The notes below the pieces were generated by a model. It worked only from the letters and a program-made list of their open reading frames with translations. It ran no database searches and was not told the DNA's origin. Source: Halalkaliarchaeum sp. AArc-CO (GTDB lineage Archaea > Halobacteriota > Halobacteria > Halobacteriales > Haloferacaceae). From it: a stretch of DNA of 64,000 nt. A program made the translations under genes and the position numbers. Each line of letters begins with the position of its first letter. Position 1 is the stretch's first letter. The DNA lies in assembly GCF_024972735.1 (NCBI RefSeq), contig NZ_CP087723.1, positions 1,860,001-1,924,000 of the forward strand, in the 5' to 3' direction. Positions 1 to 8,524 of this stretch are shown here, one piece after another.

Positions 1-244
1 GCGCGTTCGGCGGCTTCAAAAACAGAAGCGGCCGGTCGGGAACGTCGCTTCCCATCTCGGCGGCGTGATCTGCGTAATTGCGTCCCACGCAGACGATCTT
101 GGAGGGCTCACACGGTGGCAGAACGTCGACTTCGGGATCGTCGAGGTCGTAGGTGGTGCCGCCGAAGGCGATGGTTTCAGCGCCGGGATCGAACGTCCCC
201 CGACGAATCGAGCCGGCCGGATCGCGAAATCGCGCGTAATGCAT
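1..244 (-). CDS. Fumarylacetoacetate hydrolase family protein, N-terminal part (runs off left edge)
   Basis: The ATG at 244-242 opens a frame that stays open to base 1, giving about 81 residues that begin [16 protein letters not shown]. The stretch [19 protein letters not shown] followed by [10 protein letters not shown] is the hallmark N-terminal part of the FAH catalytic fold, found in fumarylpyruvate hydrolases, 2-hydroxyhepta-2,4-diene-1,7-dioate isomerases and oxaloacetate tautomerases. The metal-binding residues (a Glu pair and an Asp) lie beyond the edge, so the substrate cannot be judged. FAH proteins are soluble enzymes of about 240 residues, so two thirds of the gene is missing. The family call is firm; the exact reaction is not. 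Confidence 0.85.
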   Translation of the reverse strand, partial: MHYARFRDPAGSIRRGTFDPGAETIAFGGTTYDLDDPEVDVLPPCEPSKIVCVGRNYADHAAEMGSDVPDRPLLFLKPPNA

Positions 245-297
245 GGGTAAAACTCCACGCCGGTATTCAAAAGGATTCGTGAGGCGGCGACTTCCCT

Positions 298-1020
298 TCA
301 GGCAAGCAGCAGCCAGCCGCCCCCGATCAGAAACGAAAGCGAGACAAGGAGAGGAAACGCCGCCGATCGGATCCGCGCCTTCGCGATCTTCGAGGGGCTC
401 TCCTCGCCGATCACGAGATCTCCCTCGAGTGCGACCGTGCCGTCCCTGCGTTCGATCCGTCCGAAAACGACGTACTCGGTGCCGGGATCGATCCGTCGTT
501 CGACGAAGCGCCGGCGGCCGAGACCCGGGATCGACTGGAGCCACTCGGGTGCATCGGGGACGTTGCGGGCTTCGAGGAATCGACGGACTCGGTCCGGCAC
601 ACCCCCGTCGGCGTCGGCGGTGACGACCTCGCCGGGGAGGTCGAGGGAGAACCGCCGCGGGGAGGGGTCGACTCGGATCGTCCCCCGGTCGCTTTCGAGG
701 TCGAACGCGGTGGTTGCGACCCCGTCGTCGAGATACGCGTCGGTCCAGGGCCAGGCGATCCCGAACGGGTGCCGTTCGGTCACCTCGTACTCGAGCCCCA
801 GGCAGTCGGCGCCCGTAAACGGCGCCTCGATCGTCTCCCCGACTGCGACTGCACGTCCCCGGCAGGCGACGAACTCGCCAGTGGCTCTGAGCTTCCCTGG
901 TTCGCGGATCTCTGCCGCGAACAGTTTCGGCACCACAACCAGCGACCGGCTGCCGTACCATGCCATCGCGAGACCGAGCGCGATCACGACGAGTCCAGTG
1001 ACAGTCGCGAACATGGTCAT
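298..1020 (-). CDS. GIDE-domain-like membrane protein
   Basis: A 240-residue protein with an N-terminal membrane helix ([18 protein letters not shown]) and a C-terminal one ([19 protein letters not shown]) around a soluble middle. The middle reads [44 protein letters not shown] and then [14 protein letters not shown]. This resembles the GIDE (MUL1-like) domain, which lacks a RING in archaea and has no proven function. It starts with ATG ACC ATG; an alternative ATG lies two codons further in. The gene ends 53 bases upstream of the FAH gene on the same strand. Family assignment is from recollection of the domain pattern; function is unknown. Confidence 0.7.
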   Translation of the reverse strand: MTMFATVTGLVVIALGLAMAWYGSRSLVVVPKLFAAEIREPGKLRATGEFVACRGRAVAVGETIEAPFTGADCLGLEYEVTERHPFGIAWPWTDAYLDDGVATTAFDLESDRGTIRVDPSPRRFSLDLPGEVVTADADGGVPDRVRRFLEARNVPDAPEWLQSIPGLGRRRFVERRIDPGTEYVVFGRIERRDGTVALEGDLVIGEESPSKIAKARIRSAAFPLLVSLSFLIGGGWLLLA

Positions 1021-1357
1021 CTCCCCCGGCTTTGGGTCGTTCTCGCCATCGCGCCGCGCGTGTGATTTGCGGCGCGTCGTGTGGCGAGCTCTGCGGTGCG
1101 ACGTGTGGTGTCAGTTCCGGTTCGGTTCCAGCTCATCAACGAGTGTCGGCCTCCTCGGCGTTCTGTCGTCGGCTTGGAGGCCGTGTAGTATATAAATAGG
1201 TGGTGTGGCGCCGGGAACGTTCGCCGGGATCGGTTCCCAGCCGTGTGGCGCGGGAGTGTGCCGTGTGGCGCGGGAGTGTGCCGTGTGGCCACGGCTCGCC
1301 TCCCGCGGAACGAAACTGATACTGCGACTATATATCCTCGGCTGCCGTACGAACTGT
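1021..1357. other. Gene-free interval with GTGTGGCG-rich repeats
   Basis: No convincing reading frame is seen between the divergent membrane-protein genes. The interval holds scattered GTGTGGCG words and one short perfect tandem repeat, listed separately. TATA-like sequence ctatatat around 1328-1335 lies about 27 bases before the ATG of the LiaF-like gene and is its likely promoter. Confidence 0.6.
1241..1290. repeat. 20-bp tandem repeat, two and a half copies
   Basis: The unit CCGTGTGGCGCGGGAGTGTG occurs at 1241-1260 and 1261-1280 without a mismatch, followed by the first nine bases again at 1281-1289. It sits about 70-115 bases upstream of the LiaF-like start, immediately upstream of that gene's TATA-like box. 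Confidence 0.9.
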
Positions 1358-2119
1358 ATGTCTACTATGACCTCCACGACCCGATCGCGACCTCTCCCGT
1401 CCGGCCGATTCCTCCTCGGAGCGCTAGTCGTTCTCGTGGGCGTACTCCTGCTGTTCCAGACCACCGGGATTTTCGAGACCCGCAGCCTCCTGCAGTACGT
1501 TCCGTCGCTGTTCGTCCTGCTGGGGATCTGGCTGTTCGTCCAGAGCGGTTACCGGAGCATCGTCGGACCGGTCGTCATCGTCGGCGTCGCCGGCGCCGTT
1601 CAGCTGAGCGTTCTCGGCTACGCTACCGCCGAGGAGCTGGTTGTCTACTGGCCGGTGCTGGTGATCGCGCTGGGCCTGTCGATCGCGCTGGGACAGTATC
1701 GATCCAGCGTCCGGCGTTCCGACGCGAGCTACACCTCCGGGGTAACGGTGTTCGGCGGCGTCGAGAAGCGAAACACCTCCGAGGCGTTCGTCGGCGGCGA
1801 TCTGACGACGATTTTCGGCGAGACGACGCTGGATCTCCGGGACGCCAAGCTCACCGATCGACCTGCCAGGGTCGACCTGACGGTGCTGTTCGGCGAGGCC
1901 CAGCTGATCGTCCCGCGGGACTGGGTGGTCCAGATGGAGGTCGTTCCCGTGCTCGGGTCGGCCGCAGACGAGCGTCCCCGCCGGGCGCTCGCGGACGATC
2001 CGACCGGGGAAGAGGTTGATCCGACCGGAGGGGGGGCTGATCCGACTGGGGAGAGGACGGGTGCCGATCTCGTCGTCACCGGATTCGTCGCGTTCGGCGA
2101 GGCGTCGGTCAGAGACTAG
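1358..2119 (+). CDS. LiaF-like membrane protein (cell-envelope stress type)
   Basis: A 253-residue protein. The ATG at 1358 is preferred over an upstream in-frame start at 1205 because a TATA-like box (1328-1335) places the transcript start at about 1358, and residues upstream are not protein-like. Four membrane helices in the first 115 residues are followed by a cytoplasmic or surface domain: GVTVFGGVEKRNTSEAFVGGDLTTIFGETTLDLRDA with a second LTVLFGEAQLIVP. That is the repeated beta pattern of the LiaF/YvqF C-terminal domain. In Firmicutes LiaF restrains a two-component envelope-stress sensor; the archaeal role is unknown. A low-complexity DPTGEEVDPTGGGADPTGE segment precedes the last strand. 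Confidence 0.8.
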   Translation: MSTMTSTTRSRPLPSGRFLLGALVVLVGVLLLFQTTGIFETRSLLQYVPSLFVLLGIWLFVQSGYRSIVGPVVIVGVAGAVQLSVLGYATAEELVVYWPVLVIALGLSIALGQYRSSVRRSDASYTSGVTVFGGVEKRNTSEAFVGGDLTTIFGETTLDLRDAKLTDRPARVDLTVLFGEAQLIVPRDWVVQMEVVPVLGSAADERPRRALADDPTGEEVDPTGGGADPTGERTGADLVVTGFVAFGEASVRD

Positions 2120-2142
2120 TACCGAAGGGACGCCCCTGTCCG

Positions 2143-2148
2143 TTTTTT
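2143..2148 (+). terminator. T-run terminator between convergent genes
   Basis: Six T residues follow the LiaF-like stop by 24 bases and overlap the stop codon of the converging ABC ATPase gene. A short T-tract is the usual archaeal intrinsic termination signal. Confidence 0.45.
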
Positions 2149-2878
2149 ACTTTGTCACGACCGTTCCCTCGAGCAGTTCGACAGTGTTGTCGACGACCGG
2201 ATCCAGGAGTTCGTGGTTGTGTGACGAAACGAGCACTGTCCCCCCGTAGTCGGTGTAGTTGCCGATCAACTTCAGGATCCGCCCCCGAGACAGTTCGTCG
2301 ACGTCCGCGAGGGGCTCGTCGAGGATCACCACGTCCGGGTGCGACAGGAACGCGAGTGCGAGATCGAGTTTCTGCTGGAACCCCCCGGAGAGTTCCCCGG
2401 CCGGCCGGTGGGCGACCCTGTCGAGTCCGAGATCTCCCGTGAGCGTTTTCAGCCACTCCGCATCGATCGGGGCGTTCAGCCGCGAGAACACGCGGAGGTT
2501 CTCCCGTACCGTGAGCGTGCCGTAGAACTGTGGCTTTTGGAACGAGTATCCCATCTCCGCCGGCGGGGGCGCGATGACGGTGCCCGCGGTCGGTCGCCGC
2601 AGTCGCAACACGATCTCGAAGAGCGTGGTTTTCCCGGAGCCGTTGGGCCCGACGACGCCGTGAACCCTCCCCCGCTCGAATCGGCAGTCGACGCCATCCA
2701 GCGCCAGTATCGGGCCGAACCGCTTCGTTATCCCCCCCAGTTCGATCGCCGGCGTCTCGTCTCCCTCGGCCGGGGTTCGGTAGTTGCCGCCCGGACGAAG
2801 CGGTCGCGTCCAGCGTGTCAGGAGTTCGTGTACGGACTCGCGTACCGATTCTCGGTGCGGGTCGGTTCGGTCACTCAC
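2147..2878 (-). CDS. ABC transporter ATP-binding protein
   Basis: A 243-residue nucleotide-binding subunit starting with GTG at 2878. The motifs are complete: Walker A GPNGSGKTT (about 77-85), Q-loop YSFQKPQ, signature LSGGFQQKL, Walker B VVILDEPLAD and switch histidine SSHNH. Residues 1-40 form a hydrophilic, Arg-rich extension that is unusual for this family. It lies 25 bases downstream of the permease gene on the same strand, so the two form a transcription unit and probably one exporter. The ABC-2 permease partner points to export rather than uptake; the substrate is unknown. Confidence 0.93.
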   Translation of the reverse strand: MSDRTDPHRESVRESVHELLTRWTRPLRPGGNYRTPAEGDETPAIELGGITKRFGPILALDGVDCRFERGRVHGVVGPNGSGKTTLFEIVLRLRRPTAGTVIAPPPAEMGYSFQKPQFYGTLTVRENLRVFSRLNAPIDAEWLKTLTGDLGLDRVAHRPAGELSGGFQQKLDLALAFLSHPDVVILDEPLADVDELSRGRILKLIGNYTDYGGTVLVSSHNHELLDPVVDNTVELLEGTVVTK

Positions 2879-2903
2879 GGTCGGTCACTCCCGTCATCCG
2901 TGT

Positions 2904-3977
2904 TCAGGCCCTCCATTCGTAGCTGCGGACACACACCCAGCAGAACCCGAGACACGCGAGGGTGTACAGCCCCAGGAACCGATACCAGTCGAGGTAGACG
3001 CCGAATGGATCGCCCCGGAGCACGTGCCCGCGGATGATGACTGCGAGGTAGTGTGGCGGTAGGCTGCGGGCGATCTCCATTCGAACCGGGGAGAAGAACC
3101 CGACCGGATACACCAGGCTCCCGAGCCCGGCGATCCCCACCAGGACGCCGAGGTTGACGAACAACGCGACGCGACCGAGGCCTGTGAGGAACAGCACCCC
3201 CGTCCCGATTGCGGCAGTCGAAAGAAACAGCAGGCCGACCGCAGCCATCGTCTCGACGGTCGCCACGTCGATTCGGTACTCCAGCCACAGGTTCGCCGTT
3301 GCGATCGCGCCCAGCACGACCGCCATCATCGCCGTGTAAAACAGCAGTTTCGCCGCGAGGAACGCTTCGAGCCGCGACTGGTGGCGGATCCGGTCGAGCA
3401 CCTGTCTGTCGACCCTGACGTCGTAGGGGACGTACAGCAGCGCCACGGACAGCACGAACAGCGTGATCCCGGTCGGAATGAGGTACTCCGAGAGCGTGTT
3501 TTCCACCCCTCGCTGTTCGTGGGTCACCTCGACTGGCCCCGACAGTAGCGACGACAGCTCGGCGTCCAGAAACAGCGCCAGCAGCCCGGTCGCGTCGATC
3601 AACGGAACCGCCGAGCCGTGAGAGAGCATCCGAAACTCCGCGGTCGTCTCCTGGTCGAGGACGTCCGGCGGAACCAGCACCACGATGTACACTTCCTCGC
3701 GATCCAGGCCGCGGATCGCTTTCTCGCGCGTATCGTACGGTTCGGGCGTGCCAAGCAGCGCGACGCCACCCTGGGCGAGCGTCAAATCGTCGTCTGTCGT
3801 TGCCTCATCGCCCGGCGCGACGCCGATCGGGACGTCCTCGGGCAGCGTCTGATCGAAGCCGACGGTCCCTCCCACCAGCAGGCCGGGAAGCAGCACGAAG
3901 CCGACCAGTAGGACCGCGATGTTGCGCCGTGCGCCGTACGCTTCCGTCCAGAGAAAGACGAGTGTGTCACGGATCAC
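2904..3977 (-). CDS. ABC-2 type transporter permease
   Basis: A 357-residue membrane protein starting with GTG at 3977. One N-terminal helix (IAVLLVGFVLLPGLLVGGTVGF) is followed by a long outside loop of about 130 residues, then a block of five or six helices ending CLGFCWVCVRSYEWRA. One helix, a large soluble loop, then clustered helices is the layout of ABC-2 permeases such as NatB or YhgE-type exporters. It precedes its ATPase by 25 bases. The substrate cannot be read from the sequence. Confidence 0.85.
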   Translation of the reverse strand: MIRDTLVFLWTEAYGARRNIAVLLVGFVLLPGLLVGGTVGFDQTLPEDVPIGVAPGDEATTDDDLTLAQGGVALLGTPEPYDTREKAIRGLDREEVYIVVLVPPDVLDQETTAEFRMLSHGSAVPLIDATGLLALFLDAELSSLLSGPVEVTHEQRGVENTLSEYLIPTGITLFVLSVALLYVPYDVRVDRQVLDRIRHQSRLEAFLAAKLLFYTAMMAVVLGAIATANLWLEYRIDVATVETMAAVGLLFLSTAAIGTGVLFLTGLGRVALFVNLGVLVGIAGLGSLVYPVGFFSPVRMEIARSLPPHYLAVIIRGHVLRGDPFGVYLDWYRFLGLYTLACLGFCWVCVRSYEWRA

Positions 3978-4037
3978 GGGTGTGTGGCTGAACGGGGGGT
4001 ACCGCGGTCGCTGTATCGGCTGTTCGCTTTCCCACGG

Positions 4038-5009
4038 TCAGGGCAGTGTCTCCAGCAACGCTTCGATGTCGTCGAGATCACTCTCGTAGGTGACGACCAC
4101 GACCGTGTCGTCCTCGGAGCTCTGGTCGGCGGAGATCTTCTCGATCTCGGCGTCGAGTTCCGCCATTCCGGTGTCGCCGAAGGCGACCAGCGCCCCGGAG
4201 ATGACGTCGTTTACGTCCTCGGCGTCGGCGGCGCGGTCAGTGTACAGCCGGAGTTCGGAGCCGGCAGCACCGTCGGTCGTGTAGTACTCGTACGACATCG
4301 TCTCGACCGACTGTAGGACCGACGTGTCGAGGCCGAACGCCGCGTCGTCTGCAGGCACCTCCTCGCCGGGGAAGTCCACCACGACGGAGATGAGGCCGTC
4401 CTCGGTCGATCGGTCGTAGGCGTCCCGGAGATCGCCGCTCAGCGCGTCGTGGTCTCCGGCGGAGGTGTCGATGGCGTCCTCGACGGATTGTCTGTCACCG
4501 ACGACGACCTGCCCCTCTCCGAGGGAAGCGATCGCGGCGGCGTCCCCTCTCACCGACCTATCCTCGAACGTGAACATGGTATGACCGTTGTGTTCCGTCT
4601 CCTCCAGGTCGCCCTCTTCATCCTCGATGGCGTCGATCACGCTGTCGCCCTCGAACTCCCCGTGGGCGATCAGCGCGAACTGATCTTCGCCGGGCTGTTC
4701 GGACGCCTCGAGGTCGTCGACGAACGCGACGACGGTGTCGACGTCGTCGGGGTCGATGTCGAGTTCGTCCTCGAACTCCTCTTCGATCTCGGCGGGATCT
4801 TCAACCGAGGGGTCCTCCTCGGCGAACGCCTCGAGGAGACGCTCCGTCTCTGGATCCTCGCTGAGTTCACCGTAGTCTACGTGTACGACGAGTTCGGACC
4901 CGTCGGGGATCTGTTCGACCGGCTGGGCGTCTCCACTTGTCAACGCTCCTGTACATCCCGCCGTGAGAAGAACGAGAGCGAAAGCGACTACGAGTCGTTT
5001 ACGAACCAA
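4038..5009 (-). CDS. Secreted lipoprotein, acidic, unknown function
   Basis: About 323 residues if the TTG at 5009 is the start. That start gives LVRKRLVVAFALVLLTAGCTG, a textbook lipoprotein signal with lipobox LTAGC, and caatatacc around 5031 sits about 23 bases upstream as a TATA box. A longer frame reaches 5147 but adds Arg-rich, non-protein-like sequence. The mature protein is very acidic (EEDPSVEDPAEIEEEFEDELDIDPDDVD). It has alternating regions such as VVVGDRQSVEDAIDT and TMFTFEDRSV that look like a duplicated alpha/beta fold. No family is recognised. It is transcribed divergently from the fn3-like lipoprotein gene. Confidence 0.72.
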   Translation of the reverse strand: MVRKRLVVAFALVLLTAGCTGALTSGDAQPVEQIPDGSELVVHVDYGELSEDPETERLLEAFAEEDPSVEDPAEIEEEFEDELDIDPDDVDTVVAFVDDLEASEQPGEDQFALIAHGEFEGDSVIDAIEDEEGDLEETEHNGHTMFTFEDRSVRGDAAAIASLGEGQVVVGDRQSVEDAIDTSAGDHDALSGDLRDAYDRSTEDGLISVVVDFPGEEVPADDAAFGLDTSVLQSVETMSYEYYTTDGAAGSELRLYTDRAADAEDVNDVISGALVAFGDTGMAELDAEIEKISADQSSEDDTVVVVTYESDLDDIEALLETLP

Positions 5010-5306
5010 TTTTGTCCACCGAGTCGGTATATTGTGACACGCTACAAAAAATTCTCGGATAGATGAACCGACGTGCCGGAAGGCAGCCTGTTTTCGACGT
5101 CGTCTGCAGCGGGACCGGATCCTCGTTATCAGTCGTTGGCAACCCAATATTATTTACATAATACAATACGTGTAAATTTATGTTTCGGCCACAGTTTGCA
5201 CGGTTTTGGAGTCGAAACGGATCGAATTGCCTACCGCTGTTATAGAACAACTACCGGTCCATTATCCGATAATTACCAAAGAGTCCTCGGGTTCTGCTCG
5301 CGAGTG
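5010..5306. promoter_or_regulatory. Divergent promoter region, AT-rich
   Basis: About 300 bases separate two outward-facing lipoprotein genes. The stretch 5150-5180 (tattatttacataatacaat and neighbours) is far more AT-rich than its surroundings. TATA-like words occur near 5031 on the minus strand and near 5270-5276 (ataatta) on the plus strand. No small gene is seen. Confidence 0.5.
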
Positions 5307-7139
5307 ATGGACGATTCACTCACGCGGAGGAGCGCACTGGTTTCCGGGAGCGTGCTCGTCGCCGGAACGAGCGGGTGTCTGTCCGGAGCGACGTTCTCCG
5401 CCGCAGACGACCCGGAAACGGAGGTCGACGAGGAGGGGGAACCTCCTGATCCCGAGGTAACTGTAGCCGTGGACACGGCAGAGGCCACCGATGTGACGGA
5501 CTCGGCCGCGACGTTCGTCGGCGAGGTGGTCGAACTCGAGGGTGCCGACTCGACGTCCGTTCACTTCGACTGGCGGGGCGAGACCGACGGGGAGTGGAAC
5601 GAAACGAGTTCGCAGGTCCTCGAATCCCCCGGGAGCTTCAGCATCGGGTCGACCGGATTCGATCGGAATACCCCCTACGAGTTCCGCGCGGTCGCGCAGG
5701 CACGCGGTGAGACGGACGTTGGCGAAACGCGGACGTTTACGACGGAGACGGGGATCGACCTCGCGGTCGAAACAGGCCAGGCGTCCGAGGTGACGGATTC
5801 GACTGTTACCCTCGTCGGCGAGGTGACGGAACTGGACGGCCTCGAGGAAGCGATCGTCGGCTTCGAGTGGCGGCCCGTGGGATCGGAGGAGTGGACAGCT
5901 TCCGGTACTGAGAGTCGGAAGTCCCCGACGACGTTCCAGCACTCGCTGTCCGGGCTCGAAAGCGAGACGGCCTACGAGTTCCGGGCCGTCGCCGAGGCCG
6001 ACGGGGAATCTATCGCAGCGACGAGCGATCTCAGTTCGTTTACGACGACCGAAGAGCCGGAGGCCGTCGGCATCGAAACCGTCGAGGTGAAGGACGTGAC
6101 ACACTCGAACGCGGTTTTCATCGGCGAAGTAACGCATCTCGACCAGGCCGAGTCGGTCGACGTCCATTTCGAGTGGCGGGAAGCGGGAACCGAAGCGTGG
6201 ACGACCTCCGACGTCGAGACTGTGGACACACCCGAGACGTTCCGGCATCCGATCCCCGGACTCGAAAGCGAGACGGCCTACGAGTTCCGCGCCGTCGCCG
6301 ACGTCGACGGCCAGACCACTGTCGGCCAGTTGCTGACGTTCACTTCCGGGGAGTACGTACCGATCAGTTCCGACGATCCAGCCGAGCCGGAGCTCTCGAT
6401 CGAGACGTTCGCCGCGACCGAGGTGACCGATTCGGCTGCGAGGCTTGCCGCCGAACTGACGGAACTCGACGGGGCTGACAGTGCTACAGTCGGTTTCGAG
6501 TGGCGGGAGTCGGGAACGGAGACGTGGTGGACGACGGAGATGGAAACGCGGAAATCGACGGGAACCGTCGACCTTCGGATGTCGGGACTCGATCCCGAGA
6601 TGGCCTACGAGTTCCGTGCGATCGCGGACGCTGACGACGCGACCGACCGCGGGGACGTTCGCTCGTTCGTGACCACAGGCGGGGAGGCAAAAGAGGACCA
6701 GAAGTCCGGTGAAGAGGACCAGGAGTCCAGTGAAGGGGATCAGGAACTCGTCTACTGGCAGGTCGACTTCGGGGCGGGCGAGAAACCGCCCGAGCCGCCC
6801 CGCTACTACCCCGACGATGTCGTCGCAGCGCTCGGAAACTCCGCCGACGGCGTTACCGAGAACCCGTCGTTCCGGCGGAAACAGACTGACGGCCAGCTCG
6901 GGGACGTACGCGTCGCTGACGGATCTGTCTCCTTTGCCGACAGTGATGACCCGACCGAGGTCTCCGTCGCCTTCGAACTGGACGAGGGCGCACCCGAACG
7001 CCACCTCCATCTCGCCGTATTTGTCATGCCAGGCCCGTACGACCCTGCCGAGGTCGACGAGCAGGAGCTGTACGAGTACGCCAGCGCGACCTACGGCGGA
7101 GGCGACGCAGGTGAGCTTTCGGTATCGGTTCCGCAGTGA
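5307..7139 (+). CDS. Tat-exported lipoprotein with four fibronectin-III-like repeats
   Basis: A 610-residue protein. The ATG at 5307 gives MDDSLTRRSALVSGSVLVAGTSGCLSG, a twin-arginine signal with a lipobox cysteine; upstream in-frame sequence lacks such logic. Four repeats of about 100 residues follow, each with an (A/V)xxVT(D/H)S...GEV(T/V)(E/H)L...(F/V)xWR core and ending in YEFRAV(A/V)...TFT, near protein positions 50-145, 150-245, 250-345 and 360-455. The pattern is that of fn3-like beta sandwiches, which bind ligands or act as spacers on the cell surface. A DQKSGEEDQESSEGDQE spacer leads to a distinct C-terminal domain of about 135 residues. Repeats 2 and 3 are nearly identical in DNA around their YEFRAVA motif. 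Function beyond surface location is unknown. Confidence 0.82.
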   Translation: MDDSLTRRSALVSGSVLVAGTSGCLSGATFSAADDPETEVDEEGEPPDPEVTVAVDTAEATDVTDSAATFVGEVVELEGADSTSVHFDWRGETDGEWNETSSQVLESPGSFSIGSTGFDRNTPYEFRAVAQARGETDVGETRTFTTETGIDLAVETGQASEVTDSTVTLVGEVTELDGLEEAIVGFEWRPVGSEEWTASGTESRKSPTTFQHSLSGLESETAYEFRAVAEADGESIAATSDLSSFTTTEEPEAVGIETVEVKDVTHSNAVFIGEVTHLDQAESVDVHFEWREAGTEAWTTSDVETVDTPETFRHPIPGLESETAYEFRAVADVDGQTTVGQLLTFTSGEYVPISSDDPAEPELSIETFAATEVTDSAARLAAELTELDGADSATVGFEWRESGTETWWTTEMETRKSTGTVDLRMSGLDPEMAYEFRAIADADDATDRGDVRSFVTTGGEAKEDQKSGEEDQESSEGDQELVYWQVDFGAGEKPPEPPRYYPDDVVAALGNSADGVTENPSFRRKQTDGQLGDVRVADGSVSFADSDDPTEVSVAFELDEGAPERHLHLAVFVMPGPYDPAEVDEQELYEYASATYGGGDAGELSVSVPQ

Positions 7140-7268
7140 CCTGACCGGCCGCGTTGCCGTCGCAAGCGTCCCCAGTATGTTGGGCACAATTCTAGCGGAT
7201 CTGGTCCGAACACGGGATAACTCATACGAAAAGCGAACGTCTCGGTCGACGACGCGGAGTTCGAGGCG

Positions 7269-7859
7269 ATGGGGATCGGGGAACTGATCGCCCTGGGTCG
7301 GGAGGCGGGGATCCGGAAGTTCGAGGAACTCGCGTGCCGGGGCACCGGCGGGATCGTCCAGGTGACGGTCGAATCGCGATACGACGAAACGCGTCTCCAG
7401 GACCTCTCCTGTGTCGACGAGTGGGAACACGTCTCGGAGACGGACGGCGGTCATCTGTACGTCATCGAGTTCACGGCGCCGGAGCTCCCGGAGAGCCTCG
7501 CCGAGGAGGCTGCGGACCTGATCGGCACCTGCGATCCGGAGCTCTCCGATCGTGAGGCGACGATGTCGCTCGTGGGGTCACAGGAGTCGATCTCCGGAAC
7601 CATCCGCGAGTACGAAGCTGCGGGAGTGTCGCCGGATCTCCGGAAGCTCGGGACCTACGACGGGCCGAACGATCCCGTAGACGCGCTTACCGACCGCCAG
7701 CGAGAGGTCATCGAGACCGCCTACGAGATGGGCTTTTACGAGGTCCCGCGGGAGGCCTCGACCGACGAGGTCGCCGCACAACTGGATCTCGACCCCTCGA
7801 CAGTCGCCGAGCACCTCCAGCGCGCCGAGCGGAACGTGCTGGGTGAGGTGCTGGAGTGA
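7269..7859 (+). CDS. HTH-10 (Bat-type) transcriptional regulator
   Basis: 196 residues from the first ATG. The C-terminus DALTDRQREVIETAYEMGFYEVPREASTDEVAAQLDLDPSTVAEHLQRAERNVL is the HTH-10 DNA-binding domain of haloarchaeal bacterio-opsin-activator-type regulators; residues before it form the usual ligand-sensing half. The start is odd. The frame is open and protein-like upstream (RKANVSVDDAEFEA before MGIGELIALGREAG), and relatives normally begin there. The codon at the expected start is ATA at 7224-7226, right after an in-frame TAA at 7218-7220. Either ATA initiates (211 residues), the short form is used, or the start codon was mutated. The regulated genes are unknown. Confidence 0.85.
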   Translation: MGIGELIALGREAGIRKFEELACRGTGGIVQVTVESRYDETRLQDLSCVDEWEHVSETDGGHLYVIEFTAPELPESLAEEAADLIGTCDPELSDREATMSLVGSQESISGTIREYEAAGVSPDLRKLGTYDGPNDPVDALTDRQREVIETAYEMGFYEVPREASTDEVAAQLDLDPSTVAEHLQRAERNVLGEVLE

Positions 7860-7966
7860 GCGGTACCGAGATACGATGCGCGTATCGGGGACGCTTCGAT
7901 CGTGACCCTGCCGCTTCCCGGGCACGTACTTAACCGACCACGTGTCGTATGTATGCCTGTGTCAGC

Positions 7967-8524
7967 ATGAAGGAACTCGATCACGTCTTGGACAGGTATG
8001 CGACCAGTCAGGAGCTCATGGACCACATCAGATACACTGCCGAGACCCTGAGCTTGGAATTCGATCGGTGGGGCGAACAGTACATAAGCGGTCCAAGTCT
8101 GTATCTGTTGATCGTTGCCGACATCAATTTCGATGCCTACACTGATCCGATGGGGGACAACAGGTGGCCGATCGAGCGCTGTCAGGTCGTCACCGAGTCG
8201 TCCGACAGGTTCACTGAGGTCGCTCGAGACGTGGCGTTCAGCCGCGACGGGGCTGTCGTCGTGACCGGGGACGGGACGGTTCAAGAGCAGATGGTTCGGG
8301 TCCGCAGCCCCAGTCGGGAGTCCATCAGGGAAGCAGGCAACTTAGAATACGGCGATTGGATGGGTGCCAAACACATGAGCGCGCTCGAAACGTCGATCCG
8401 TGACGAAGTCCTGTGGGTGATCACGCTCAGTGAAGAAGACGGGCGAGTCACGACGTTCCTCGACGGCACCTATCAGGACTATCCCCGCGAGGAGATCGGT
8501 GGCCGCTGGCGGCCTGAAAAATAG
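7967..8524 (+). CDS. dacZ: DisA_N (diadenylate cyclase) domain protein, probable DacZ
   Basis: A 185-residue protein. The ATG at 7967 suits the TATA-like acttaacc at 7928-7935 better than the ATG at 7949. The C-terminal half carries the DAC landmarks: DGAVVV at about residues 94-99, and GAKHMSALETSIRDEVLWVITLSEEDGRVTTF from about 133, aligning with the bacterial GTRHRAAxGxSExTDAxxIVVSEExGxIS block. DAC enzymes fuse two ATP into cyclic di-AMP, and DacZ is the haloarchaeal representative. The RHR triad of bacterial enzymes reads KHM here, so activity is not certain from sequence. The gene converges with, and abuts, the DNA glycosylase gene. Confidence 0.68.
   Translation: MKELDHVLDRYATSQELMDHIRYTAETLSLEFDRWGEQYISGPSLYLLIVADINFDAYTDPMGDNRWPIERCQVVTESSDRFTEVARDVAFSRDGAVVVTGDGTVQEQMVRVRSPSRESIREAGNLEYGDWMGAKHMSALETSIRDEVLWVITLSEEDGRVTTFLDGTYQDYPREEIGGRWRPEK

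Noticed and set aside
5316-7454. 712-residue open frame on the minus strand
   Set aside because: It lies antisense to the fn3-like lipoprotein; its composition (Arg/Leu/Val-rich, no motifs) is the typical shadow of a GC-rich gene.
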